Shown here in pieces: positions 7,670 to 14,781 of a DNA stretch of 31,473 nt (the stretch's first letter is position 1; every line of letters starts with the position of its first letter). The position numbers and the translations under genes are program-made. The notes below the pieces were generated by a model. It had not been told where the DNA came from, did not search any database, and saw only the letters and a list, made by a program, of their open reading frames with translations. Where the stretch lies: assembly GCF_027587205.1 (NCBI RefSeq), contig NZ_JAPDOD010000080.1, positions 1 to 31,473 on the forward strand, given 5' to 3'. The stretch is from Solirubrobacter ginsenosidimutans. GTDB taxonomy: Bacteria > Actinomycetota > Thermoleophilia > Solirubrobacterales > Solirubrobacteraceae.

Positions 7670-7695
7670 AGCGGCCCGCTCTGCGGGCCGCTTTT
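7670..7695 (+). terminator. Intrinsic terminator after the Clp ATPase gene
   Basis: A perfect 10-bp stem, AGCGGCCCGC (7670-7679) with GCGGGCCGCT (7683-7692), closes a TCT loop and is followed by TTT. It starts 31 bp after the Clp stop and points the right way. A wider pair, CCCTTTAGG (7660-7668) with CCTAAAGGG (7700-7708), could extend the stem in a nested structure. The gene on the other side converges, so it may act in both directions. Confidence 0.8.
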
Positions 7696-7710
7696 CGCGC
7701 CTAAAGGGAA

Positions 7711-7733
7711 CCTAAGGGGTCAGACCCCTTAGG
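7711..7733. repeat. Perfect 9-bp hairpin CCTAAGGGG-TCAGA-CCCCTTAGG
   Basis: The arms 7711-7719 and 7725-7733 are exact reverse complements around the loop TCAGA. A degenerate copy (AAGGGGCCAGACCCTTT, about 7649-7665) lies on the other side of the terminator. From memory, the GGGGTCAGACCCC core recurs between genes in many unrelated bacterial genomes, so this may be a dispersed repeat as well as a terminator for the converging EfeB gene. Confidence 0.65.
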
Positions 7734-7739
7734 TTGGCT

Positions 7740-8921
7740 TTAGGTTGCGAAGAGGGGTGAGCCGACCCAGTCGCCTGGGCGCGCGGCGCCGGGTGGGGCG
7801 TAGAAGTACCCGCCTCCGACCGGCGTGATGTAGTCGGTCATCGGCTCGCCCGCGAGCTTGCGCTGCAGGGTGGCGAACTGGCGCTCGATGTCCTGGTTGA
7901 AGGCGACGAAGATCAGGCCCTGGTCGAGCTGGCCGGCGGCGTCGAAGCCGCGGTGGTAGTTGAAGCCGCGGCGGACGATGCGGCCGTCGCCGGCGTCGTG
8001 GGCGAGTCGGATGTGGGCGTCCATCGCGATCCGTTCGCCCTTGGGGTCGTCCGCGAGCTTCGGGTCCTGGAACTCGGTCTTGCCGCCCAGCGGCGCGCCC
8101 GTGTCCCGCGCGCGGCCGATCATCGTCTCCTGCTCGCGCAGGCCCACGCGGTCCCAGAACTCGACGTGCATCCGGATCACCCGCACGACCTGGAACGTCC
8201 CGCCCTCGGGCGTCCACACGAGCTTGTTCATCAGCGCGTCGTCGCGGATGTCCGGGTTCGCGGTGCCGTCGCGGAAGCCGAACAGGTTCCGGCGCGAGCC
8301 ACCGGCGCCCGGCGACCGGTCGGCGGACTGGAAGCCGTCGATCGTCCAGCGGAGCGCGAACGAGTCGCGCACCGGCCGCAGCAGCTCGCGCAGCGTGTGA
8401 ACGACGGTGTCTCGCCGGTTGGCGCAGATCTGCAGCAGCACGTCGCCGTGGCAGCGCGCCGGGTCCAGGTCGTCGTCGGCGAACGCGGGCATCGTCGTCA
8501 ACCCGTCGGGGCGCGCGAGCCCGTAGCGATCGTCGAACAGCGACGCGCCGAAGGAGATCGTGACCGTCAGCCGGTCGGGCGCGATCACGGTGCCGAGCGT
8601 GCCGGAGTCCGCCGGCGGGTCGTCGACCTCGCCGATGCGGGCAGTCGTGCCCTGCGAGAGGTCCCGCGCCCGCGCGCTCAAGGCCTCCAGCGCCGACGCG
8701 AGCTGGCCCCGGTTCAGCGCGATCGCGTCCAGCGACGCGAACGTCGCCTCGTTGGCCCCCGGCGTGACCACACCCGCCTGGTGCGGACCGTCGAACGGGA
8801 TCTTGCCGTCCAGGTCCGGCGAAACCGCCGGCGTCGCAGCGAGCCCATCGCCGCCGGTGAGCCCGACTGCGCCGATCGCGGCCGCGGTCGAGGTGAGAAA
8901 GGAGCGGCGGGAGACGTTCAT
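7740..8921 (-). CDS. efeB: Dyp-type peroxidase / deferrochelatase EfeB
   Basis: The 393-residue product starts with a twin-arginine signal (NVSRRSFLTSTAAAIGAVGL), so it is exported folded, probably with haem bound. The body matches dye-decolourising peroxidases. The distal-side GFRDG motif (NLFGFRDGTANP) is intact, and the C-terminal haem-pocket region with RRGFNYHRGFD and GGGYFYAPPG is present. EfeB oxidises Fe(II) or releases iron from haem for the EfeUOB system in the periplasm/outer face. The ATG at 8921 was chosen because the Tat motif follows at once; a longer reading enters EfeO in another frame. It overlaps the EfeO stop by 4 bp (ATGA). It ends 100 bp from the converging Clp gene with hairpins between. 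Confidence 0.93.
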   Translation of the reverse strand: MNVSRRSFLTSTAAAIGAVGLTGGDGLAATPAVSPDLDGKIPFDGPHQAGVVTPGANEATFASLDAIALNRGQLASALEALSARARDLSQGTTARIGEVDDPPADSGTLGTVIAPDRLTVTISFGASLFDDRYGLARPDGLTTMPAFADDDLDPARCHGDVLLQICANRRDTVVHTLRELLRPVRDSFALRWTIDGFQSADRSPGAGGSRRNLFGFRDGTANPDIRDDALMNKLVWTPEGGTFQVVRVIRMHVEFWDRVGLREQETMIGRARDTGAPLGGKTEFQDPKLADDPKGERIAMDAHIRLAHDAGDGRIVRRGFNYHRGFDAAGQLDQGLIFVAFNQDIERQFATLQRKLAGEPMTDYITPVGGGYFYAPPGAARPGDWVGSPLFAT

Positions 8922-9856
8922 CGCAGCGCGGGGATCTTCGGCGGGAGGGTCGTTTCCAGTGCGCCCGGCACGTTGGCCAGCGCTTCCAGCGCGGCGCCGA
9001 GCTGACCCAGCAAGCGCTGATGCTCGCTGTCGCGCAGCGCGGCCGGAGCCGGCCAGGCGCCGTGCGCGTGACGGATCTCGCGCAACGTGGCCTCGAGCTG
9101 CGTCAGCCGCGTGTCGACCGTCTGCAGCGCGTCCCCGCGCCCGGCGAGGAGGTCGTGCAGCGTCCCGATGACGGTGCGCGTGGCGGCGACGCCGTCGGCC
9201 GTCGCCCGCACGCCCGCCGGATCGGCCATCCGGTCGCGCTGGACGTCCTCGAGGATCTCGTGGGCGCGGATCGCGTAGTCGACCGGAGCGAGCTCGGCCT
9301 TGCGCACCGCAGCGGGGAGCTTGCGGGCGCCGGCGGCCAGCGAACGCGCGGCGGACCGGTTGAGCGGGTCGCGCTCGAGCCTGGCGAGCGCGGAGGTGAG
9401 CGACGAGTCGAGGTCGCCGAGCGCGCCGTACGCCGCGCCCATCAGCAGCCAATGGTCGAACGCCGAGCCCCACGCCGCCCGGGCGCCGGCGCGCCTCGTC
9501 GCCGCGGCGCCACCGCGCTGCGCCCGCTGCAGCGCCGTCGCCGCGCGCCTCAGCGCCCGCGCCTCGCCCACCGCGTACACGCGGTAGCGGGCGATCGGGC
9601 CGTTGAACGCGGACTCGGGGAGCGGGACGAGATCCGGGCGCTTGCCGTCCTCGATCGCCGCGTCCGCCGCCTGCTGCGCGGTCATGCTCGTCCCCGCCAC
9701 GTTCGCCCCCGCCCCCCTGCTTGTCGCGCCGGGGGCGATCGCCACGTGCGACGCGGCGGAGGCCGTTGGCTCCGGATCGCGGTTGATGAGGACGAGCGCC
9801 GCGGTGGCCACGGCGGCGGCCACGACGACGCCGACGAGCAGGCGCGGAACGGTCAT
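8918..9856 (-). CDS. efeO: EfeO-type (imelysin/M75) iron-binding protein without cupredoxin domain
   Basis: The 312-residue protein begins with a signal/anchor helix (PRLLVGVVVAAAVATAALVLI, about residues 4-24), so it is secreted or membrane-tethered. The rest is an all-helical imelysin-like M75 domain. The conserved RAHEILED segment carries the HxxE pair at His199/Glu202 or Glu203, typical of EfeO. The cupredoxin (Cup) domain of E. coli EfeO is missing, as in many 'EfeM' forms. It is expected to bind ferric or ferrous iron and pass it on. The ATG at 9856 directly precedes the signal helix; the alternative upstream start at 9922 lies in the control region. It is first in a two-gene operon with EfeB. 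No EfeU permease gene is next to it. Confidence 0.82.
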   Translation of the reverse strand: MTVPRLLVGVVVAAAVATAALVLINRDPEPTASAASHVAIAPGATSRGAGANVAGTSMTAQQAADAAIEDGKRPDLVPLPESAFNGPIARYRVYAVGEARALRRAATALQRAQRGGAAATRRAGARAAWGSAFDHWLLMGAAYGALGDLDSSLTSALARLERDPLNRSAARSLAAGARKLPAAVRKAELAPVDYAIRAHEILEDVQRDRMADPAGVRATADGVAATRTVIGTLHDLLAGRGDALQTVDTRLTQLEATLREIRHAHGAWPAPAALRDSEHQRLLGQLGAALEALANVPGALETTLPPKIPALR

Positions 9857-9911
9857 CCGGACCGACAGTAGGTGGCCCGAATACGGCACCTGTGAACGCC
9901 GCGTTATCGCC

Positions 9912-9939
9912 CATGAGAGCAAAAGGGCCTGCTCTCATG
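9912..9939. promoter_or_regulatory. Perfect 10-bp inverted repeat between efeO and the phosphoesterase gene
   Basis: CATGAGAGCA (9912-9921) and TGCTCTCATG (9930-9939) are exact reverse complements with an 8-nt spacer. The element sits in the 144-bp divergent region, 56 bp from the efeO start and 62 bp from the phosphoesterase start. The length and symmetry suggest a dimeric repressor site. It does not resemble the AT-rich Fur box, so the regulator is unknown. Confidence 0.55.
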
Positions 9940-10000
9940 CGGGTATCAGGGTAACGGCGCAGTCACACGATAAGTGGGTGTGAAGGCATTGGATGGCCGA

Positions 10001-11986
10001 ATGCGAACACGTCCGATCTTCGCCGGCGGCCTCGTCGCTGCGGCAGCCGCGGTCGCGGTGGGACTGGCAGCAGCCCACGCTGACCCGTTGCCGCTGGCCC
10101 CCGCCAGCACCCCGATCAAACACCTCGTCGTGATCTTCGACGAGAACGAATCCTTCGACCACTACTTCGGCACCTACCCGAACGCGACCAACCCGGCCGG
10201 GCAGCCGCGGTTCACCGCAAAGGACGGCACGCCGTCGGTGAACGGGCTCGACCCGACCCTGCTGACCAACAACCCGAACTCGTTCCCGCCGCAGCGCCTG
10301 GATCGTTCCGAGGCGGTGACCTGCTCGCAGAACCACGGCTACGGCGCCGAGCAGAACGCCTTCGACGGCGGCCTCATGGACAAGTTCCCGGAGTTCACCG
10401 CCGGTGGCTCGTGCGGCCCGCGCGGCAAGTCCATCGTCATGGACTACTACGACGGCAACACCGTCACCGGGCTCTGGAACCTCGCGCAGAACTTCGCGAT
10501 GAGCGACAACTCGTTCGGCACGAACTTCGGCCCGTCGACGGTCGGCGCGGTCAACCTGATCAGCGGTCAGACGCACGGCACCGACGTGCCGACCTCAAGC
10601 GGCGTCGAGAACAACACGATCATCGGCGATCCGCAGCCGAAGCTCGACGATTGCGCCAACCCGGGCGGCGTGCAGCTCTCCGGCAAGAACGTCGGCGACC
10701 TGATGAACACCCACAACGTGAGCTGGGGCTGGTTCCAGGGCGGCTTCAAGCCGACGTCGGTCGACGCCACGGGCAAGGCGACCTGCAACTCGTCGCACCC
10801 GAACGTCGCCAACGCGACGATCCGCGACTACGTCCAGCACCACGAGCCGTTCCAGTACTACGCCTCCACGGCGAACATCCACCACCTGCCGCCCACCTCG
10901 ACGGCGATGATCGGCTCGTCCGACCAGGCCAACCACCAGTACGACCTGAGCGACTTCGACGCAGCGCTCTCGTCCGGCCACCTGCCGTCGGTCTCGTTCC
11001 TGAAGGCGGCGGCGTTCGAGGACGGCCACCCGTCGAACTCCGACCCGCTCGACGAGCAGCACTTCGTCGCCCGCACGCTGAACGCGCTCGAGCAGTCGCC
11101 CGAGTGGGCGAGCACCGCCGTCGTCATCGCGTATGACGACTCCGACGGTTGGTACGACCACGTCATGTCGCCGATCACCAGCCCGTCGGCCGCGACCTCC
11201 GACGCGCTCAACGGCGCCGGCAAGTGCGGCAACGTCCCGGCCGGCTCGACCGCCTACCCGGACCGCTGCGGCTACGGCCCGCGCCAGCCGCTCCTCGTGG
11301 TCTCGCCCTACGCCAAGACCAACTACGTCGACCACGCGCTGACCGACCAGACGTCGGTCCTGAAGTTCATCGAGGACAACTGGCAGCTCGGCCGCGTCGG
11401 CGACCAGTCCTTCGACGCCCGCGCCGGCTCGATCGGCAACATGTTCGACTTCAATCCCGAGGCCAAGCGCGCGCCGAAGGTCTTCCTCGATCCGGAGACC
11501 GGCCTCGTCGTCAAGACCCCGCCGAACGGCTCGCCGTCCGGCAACCCGAGCGCGACGCCGACGGCGACGCCCACGTCGACCTCGACCACGGTCACCACGA
11601 CCGTGGGCGGCACCGTCGACTCCGACTACGACCCGCCGGCCGACGCCAAGGACGACCCGGCCGCGGCCGCGTACACCGTCGGAGGCACGACGACCTCGGG
11701 CGCGCCGGCCAAGCTGAAGCTCAAGTGCACCACGAGCGGCTCCGGCAAGAAGTTCACGGTCAACTGCACCGCGACCGGCACCGACGCCAAGGCCAAGGGC
11801 ATCGCCGTGCGCTTCCGCATCGCCAAGGGCGCGTCGATCCTCGCCACGACCCGCACGACGCTCTCGCGCGGCCGCGCGAAGGCGACCCTGAAGGCCAAGA
11901 AGGCGCTGAAGGGCAAGTACACGCTCCGCATCGCGGTCACGAGCAAGACGGGCGTGACCGGCATCGCCCAGAGCATTCGTCTCTAA
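10001..11986 (+). CDS. Secreted phosphoesterase (phospholipase C / acid phosphatase family)
   Basis: The 661-residue product has a signal peptide (MRTRPIFAGG then a 16-residue hydrophobic core ending AAAHADP). The catalytic domain (about 38-500) belongs to the bacterial phospholipase C/acid phosphatase family. It has ENESFDHYFG (48-57; usual form ENRSFDHYFG), the NFGPSTVG loop with a candidate nucleophile, and the metal-binding YDDSDGWYDHV. A Thr/Ser/Pro-rich linker (about 508-540) leads to a C-terminal Lys/Thr-rich beta domain of about 90 residues, likely wall- or ligand-binding. It probably releases phosphate or head groups outside the cell. I chose the ATG at 10001; GTGs at 9974 and 9980 in frame would add up to nine residues. 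A strong hairpin follows the stop. Confidence 0.88.
   Translation: MRTRPIFAGGLVAAAAAVAVGLAAAHADPLPLAPASTPIKHLVVIFDENESFDHYFGTYPNATNPAGQPRFTAKDGTPSVNGLDPTLLTNNPNSFPPQRLDRSEAVTCSQNHGYGAEQNAFDGGLMDKFPEFTAGGSCGPRGKSIVMDYYDGNTVTGLWNLAQNFAMSDNSFGTNFGPSTVGAVNLISGQTHGTDVPTSSGVENNTIIGDPQPKLDDCANPGGVQLSGKNVGDLMNTHNVSWGWFQGGFKPTSVDATGKATCNSSHPNVANATIRDYVQHHEPFQYYASTANIHHLPPTSTAMIGSSDQANHQYDLSDFDAALSSGHLPSVSFLKAAAFEDGHPSNSDPLDEQHFVARTLNALEQSPEWASTAVVIAYDDSDGWYDHVMSPITSPSAATSDALNGAGKCGNVPAGSTAYPDRCGYGPRQPLLVVSPYAKTNYVDHALTDQTSVLKFIEDNWQLGRVGDQSFDARAGSIGNMFDFNPEAKRAPKVFLDPETGLVVKTPPNGSPSGNPSATPTATPTSTSTTVTTTVGGTVDSDYDPPADAKDDPAAAAYTVGGTTTSGAPAKLKLKCTTSGSGKKFTVNCTATGTDAKAKGIAVRFRIAKGASILATTRTTLSRGRAKATLKAKKALKGKYTLRIAVTSKTGVTGIAQSIRL
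11525..11625 (+). repeat. Thr/Pro/Ser-codon low-complexity linker
   Basis: Within the phosphoesterase gene, this stretch is a run of ACG/ACC/TCG/CCG codons encoding GNPSATPTATPTSTSTTVTT. It links the catalytic and C-terminal beta domains. Such linkers are often O-glycosylated or wall-spanning. The near-repetitive DNA could vary in length between strains. Confidence 0.6.
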
Positions 11987-11997
11987 GCCGTCACCTG

Positions 11998-12030
11998 CCA
12001 GTGTCGCGCGGCCTCGCCGCGCGACACTGG
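11998..12030 (+). terminator. Perfect 14-bp hairpin between phosphoesterase and glycosidase genes
   Basis: CCAGTGTCGCGCGG (11998-12011) pairs exactly with CCGCGCGACACTGG (12017-12030) around the loop CCTCG. It starts 12 bp after the phosphoesterase stop but has no T-run. It ends only 5 bp before the ATG at 12036, so it covers the place where a ribosome-binding site should be. It may be a terminator, a translational lock on the next gene, or both. Confidence 0.65.
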
Positions 12031-12035
12031 GCGGC

Positions 12036-12890
12036 ATGGACACGTTCCCGCTCCCCGGGTCGGCGCCCGCCACGGTCGTCGCCCCCGCGCCCGGCAACGG
12101 CCCGCAGTACTGGACCGGCGCGCCCTCCGCGGTGTTCGACGAGGACGGTTCGATCGTTCTCGGCTACCGCGTCCGCAACGGCCCGGACACGATCGACGAG
12201 ACGGTCGTCGCGCGGTCGGTCGACGGCGAGCGCTACGAGACCGTCTTCTCGCTCGGCCAGGACCACTTCGGCGCCCAGTGGACGGAGCGGCCGGCGCTCG
12301 TCCGGCATGACGGCGAGTGGCGGATGTACGTCAGCCTCGCCACGCCGGGCACGAAGCACTGGTGGATCGGCGTCGTCTCCGCCGGCACGCTCGAGGGCCT
12401 CGCGACCGCCGAGGTACGAACCGCCTTCGCGGGTGACCTCCACACCGCGGTGAAAGACCCGATCGTCCGCGTCCACGAGGGCGTCTGGCAGGCGTGGATC
12501 TGCTGCCACCTCCTCGATCTCCCGGGCGAGGAGGACCGGATGAACAGCGCCTACGCGACCTCCGCCGACGGCCTGTCCTGGGACTGGCACGGCACCGTGC
12601 TCGAGGGCCGGCCGGGCGAGTGGGACTCGCGCGGCGCGCGGCTGTGCACGATCCTCCCGGACGGCCGTGCCGCCTACGACGGCCGCGCCAGCGCAGAGGA
12701 GAACTGGTTCGAGCGCACCGGCATCGCGCTGCCGGACGGCGGCCACTTCGTCTCCACCGGCGAGCCGGTGGCCGACGTGCGTTACCTCGAAGCGTTGCCG
12801 CTTCCGGACGGCGGCGGGTTCCGCATCTTCTACGAAGCGCGCCTGGACGACGAGACACACGAGTTGCGGACCGAGTTGTGCGCGTCCTGA
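12036..12890 (+). CDS. Predicted five-bladed beta-propeller glycosidase-like protein
   Basis: The 284-residue protein has no signal peptide or membrane helix. It shows repeating blade-like units of strands with Asp/Trp turns: YWTGAPSAVFDEDGSIVLGYRVRNG, WTERPALVRHDGEWRMYVSLA, AVKDPIVRVHEGVWQAWICCH and MNSAYATSADGLSWDWHGTVLEG. Repeated 'D(P/x)xV' and 'ATSxDGxxW' elements are common in the GH43/GH32/GH130-type five-bladed propellers acting on sugars. I cannot fix the catalytic acids from sequence alone, so the substrate is unknown. The ATG at 12036 is directly after the 14-bp hairpin. Its end overlaps the glycosyltransferase start by 13 bp, so the two may act on the same glycan or glycoside. Confidence 0.65.
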   Translation: MDTFPLPGSAPATVVAPAPGNGPQYWTGAPSAVFDEDGSIVLGYRVRNGPDTIDETVVARSVDGERYETVFSLGQDHFGAQWTERPALVRHDGEWRMYVSLATPGTKHWWIGVVSAGTLEGLATAEVRTAFAGDLHTAVKDPIVRVHEGVWQAWICCHLLDLPGEEDRMNSAYATSADGLSWDWHGTVLEGRPGEWDSRGARLCTILPDGRAAYDGRASAEENWFERTGIALPDGGHFVSTGEPVADVRYLEALPLPDGGGFRIFYEARLDDETHELRTELCAS

Positions 12891-13894
12891 TCGCCAGCAC
12901 CGGCGGGCACGGGCACTTCGGCCCGCTCCTTCCCTTTGCCGACGCACTCGCCGACCGGGGCGACGACGTGCTGCTGGCGGTGCCGCCGGAGCTCGAGGCG
13001 ACCGTGGCCGCGGGGCGGCACGCGTACCGGCTCGGGGCGGCGGCGCCGCGGGAGATCTGGGCGCGGGTCTCGGAGCTGTCGCTCCAGGAGCAGTCGATCC
13101 TCGGCAACCGCGAGTGGTTCGGGCGCTTGTGCGTCGAGGCGATGCTCCCGACCGTCGAAGCGCTGTGCGACGACTTCGCGCCCGACCTGGTCCTGCACGA
13201 GGCAGCGGAGTACGCCTCGGCGATCGCGGCGCACCGCCGCGGGATCGAGCACATCCAGGTCGCGGTGTCGCAGGCGGAGGTCGAGTGGGGCTCGCTCGAC
13301 ATCGCGGCGCCGGTCCTCCCGGCCGACGTGGTCGCCGCGCTGCGCGCCTCGCCCTACGCGTCCCACTTCCCCGCCTCGCTCGACCCGTCGCCGTACCCGC
13401 ACACGCACCGCTACAACGATGCGCCGGCCGTCGCGAGCTCGCGCGAGCTCGTCTACGTGACGTTCGGGACGACGGCCGCCGGGCTCGGCTACGAACCGTA
13501 CCGGGCGGCGCTGGACGCGGTCGCCGGGCTCGACGTCGAGGTCCTGATGACGACCGGCGCCGACCTCGACCTCGGCGACGTGCCGGCGAACGTCCGGGTC
13601 GAGCGGTGGGTGCCGCAGCCGGAGGCGCTCGCACGCGCCTCCCTCGTCGTGTGCCACGGCGGCTCCGGCACGGTCCTCGGCGCGCTCGCCGCCGCGATCC
13701 CGCTGATCGTCATGCCGATGTTCGACGACCAGTTCGCCAACGCCCGCGCGCTCGAAGCCGTCGGCGCAGCGGTCGTCGCCGAGCCGGCGACGCTGCGCGC
13801 CGCGATCCTCGCTCCGCCGCCGCCCGCGCACGACCTCGCACGCGAGTTGCGTGCCGCGCCGCCGCCGCTCACAGCGCTGCGTCGAGCTCGCTGA
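12878..13894 (+). CDS. GT1-family glycosyltransferase (MGT/UGT type)
   Basis: The 338-residue protein fits GT-B glycosyltransferases of family 1. It starts with a nucleotide-fold loop (VLIASTGGHGHFGPLLPFADAL). It ends with the donor-sugar site: WVPQPEALARASLVVCHGGSGT followed by GAL, then IPLIVMPMFDDQFANA, which corresponds to the 'HGGxGTxxEAL...P...DQxxNA' plant/antibiotic GT signature. It is shorter than the usual 380-430 residues, mainly by a short acceptor-binding half. The GTG at 12878 was chosen because the first beta strand starts there; it overlaps the glycosidase gene by 13 bp. It probably moves a sugar from a nucleotide donor onto a small lipophilic acceptor. Its end overlaps the converging MarR gene by 26 bp. 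Confidence 0.85.
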   Translation: MRVLIASTGGHGHFGPLLPFADALADRGDDVLLAVPPELEATVAAGRHAYRLGAAAPREIWARVSELSLQEQSILGNREWFGRLCVEAMLPTVEALCDDFAPDLVLHEAAEYASAIAAHRRGIEHIQVAVSQAEVEWGSLDIAAPVLPADVVAALRASPYASHFPASLDPSPYPHTHRYNDAPAVASSRELVYVTFGTTAAGLGYEPYRAALDAVAGLDVEVLMTTGADLDLGDVPANVRVERWVPQPEALARASLVVCHGGSGTVLGALAAAIPLIVMPMFDDQFANARALEAVGAAVVAEPATLRAAILAPPPPAHDLARELRAAPPPLTALRRAR

Positions 13895-14318
13895 GCAGCG
13901 CGCGCAGCCGCGCGAGCTTCGCCTCCCCGAGGCGTTCGCGCAGCCGCGCCTCGGTCTCGGCCGCGAACTCGCGAACGACGGCGAAGACCTCGGTCCCGCG
14001 CGGCGTCACCCGCACGAGCTTCGCGCGGCCGTCGGCCGGGTCCGGGACCCGCTCGACGTAGCCGTGCGTCTCGAGGTGCTCGACGAGCTGGGCCATCGAC
14101 TGCTTGGTCATGCCGGCCCGCTGGGCGAGGACGCTGACGCGCGTGCCGGCGTCGTCGAGGTACTGGAAGACGTTGCCGTGCGCATAGCGCACCTCGGGGT
14201 GACCGCGATCTGCGAGCCGCCCGATCGCCTGCTCGTTCATGGCGCGGAACGGCTCGCGCAGCAGGATCGCGAGGTTCTCGGGCGCATCGCGGGCGGTGGT
14301 CGAGGGCAGGCGCGGCAT
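13869..14318 (-). CDS. MarR-family transcriptional regulator
   Basis: The 149-residue protein has the winged-helix layout of MarR dimers. An N-terminal dimer helix is followed by the recognition HTH VSVLAQRAGMTKQSMAQLVEHLETHGYVER (61-90), the wing DPADGRAK (93-100) and a C-terminal dimer helix rich in Arg/Leu. 'AGMTKQSMAQLVEHLE' is close to the usual 'MTKQAVSQLVDRLE' subgroup that acts on small-molecule stress genes. Starting at the ATG at 14318, it is divergent from a cupin gene. A pair of palindromic sites lies in the 64-bp gap, so it probably represses both itself and the cupin and lets go on ligand binding. Its 3' end overlaps the glycosyltransferase gene on the other strand. Confidence 0.9.
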   Translation of the reverse strand: MPRLPSTTARDAPENLAILLREPFRAMNEQAIGRLADRGHPEVRYAHGNVFQYLDDAGTRVSVLAQRAGMTKQSMAQLVEHLETHGYVERVPDPADGRAKLVRVTPRGTEVFAVVREFAAETEARLRERLGEAKLARLRALLSELDAAL

Positions 14319-14322
14319 TGAC

Positions 14323-14370
14323 TTGGACAGGATACCTGCCTAGTCTGATTTAGACAGTCATCCTGTCCAA
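14323..14370. promoter_or_regulatory. Probable MarR operator between marR-like and cupin genes
   Basis: TTGGACAGGAT (14323-14333) is the exact reverse complement of ATCCTGTCCAA (14360-14370). Inside each arm is a compact MarR-style palindrome. GACAG-TCATC-CTGTC (14353-14367) is perfect, and CAGG-ATA-CCTG (14329-14339) is a shorter match. A TTGGAC hexamer is present on both strands (at 14323 and from 14370) and can serve as a -35 for each gene. The layout suggests one repressor dimer over each promoter. Confidence 0.7.
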
Positions 14371-14382
14371 AACGGAGCATCC

Positions 14383-14781
14383 ATGGAACGCCTGAAGATC
14401 GGAAGCGACGAGATCACCCTCCACGTCAGCAGCGGGACGCTGCTCGCCGCCGAGGTCACGATCCCCGCGGGCGGCGGCCCGCCCGCGATGCACCGCCACC
14501 CCTCGGAGGAGCTCTACCGCGTGGAGGCCGGCGAGCTCGCGATCTACGTCGAGGACGAGCGGATCGTCGCCGGCCCCGGGTCCGTCACCCACATCCCGGG
14601 CGGCGCGACGCACAACGTGCGCAACGAATCCGCCGCGGACGCGCGCGCCTACGTGATCTTCTCGCCCGGCACCGAGATGGAGACATTCTTCAGGGCGGTC
14701 GCCGAGAACCCCACCGACGTCGTCGCGCTGGCCGAGGCGAACGGGATCGAGTTCGCCGGCATCGGCCGGCTGATCAAGTAG
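14383..14781 (+). CDS. Cupin-domain protein
   Basis: The 132-residue protein is a single-domain small-barrel cupin. Motif 1 is complete: Gly, then His37-x-His39, Glu43 and Gly50 (MHRHPSEELYRVEAG). Motif 2 is HIPGGATHNVRN with His77. These residues bind one divalent metal. The last 30 residues form a helical tail (FFRAVAENPTDVVALAEANGIEF). A GGAG ribosome-binding site lies 5 bp before the ATG. Divergent from a MarR regulator and controlled by the palindromes between them, it may act as a small dioxygenase, isomerase or ligand-binding protein for the MarR effector; the reaction is not predictable. Its last 133 bp overlap the 3' end of the c-di-GMP enzyme gene on the other strand. Confidence 0.88.
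   Translation: MERLKIGSDEITLHVSSGTLLAAEVTIPAGGGPPAMHRHPSEELYRVEAGELAIYVEDERIVAGPGSVTHIPGGATHNVRNESAADARAYVIFSPGTEMETFFRAVAENPTDVVALAEANGIEFAGIGRLIK

Noticed and set aside
8922..9938. Long N-terminal extension of EfeB
   Set aside because: It is another frame of the EfeO gene; the Tat signal after the ATG at 8921 marks the true start.
9896..9960. Outer imperfect repeat GCCGCGTTA/TAACGGCGC around the efeO operator
   Set aside because: Seven of nine matches at a distance of over 40 bp can occur by chance in such GC-rich DNA.
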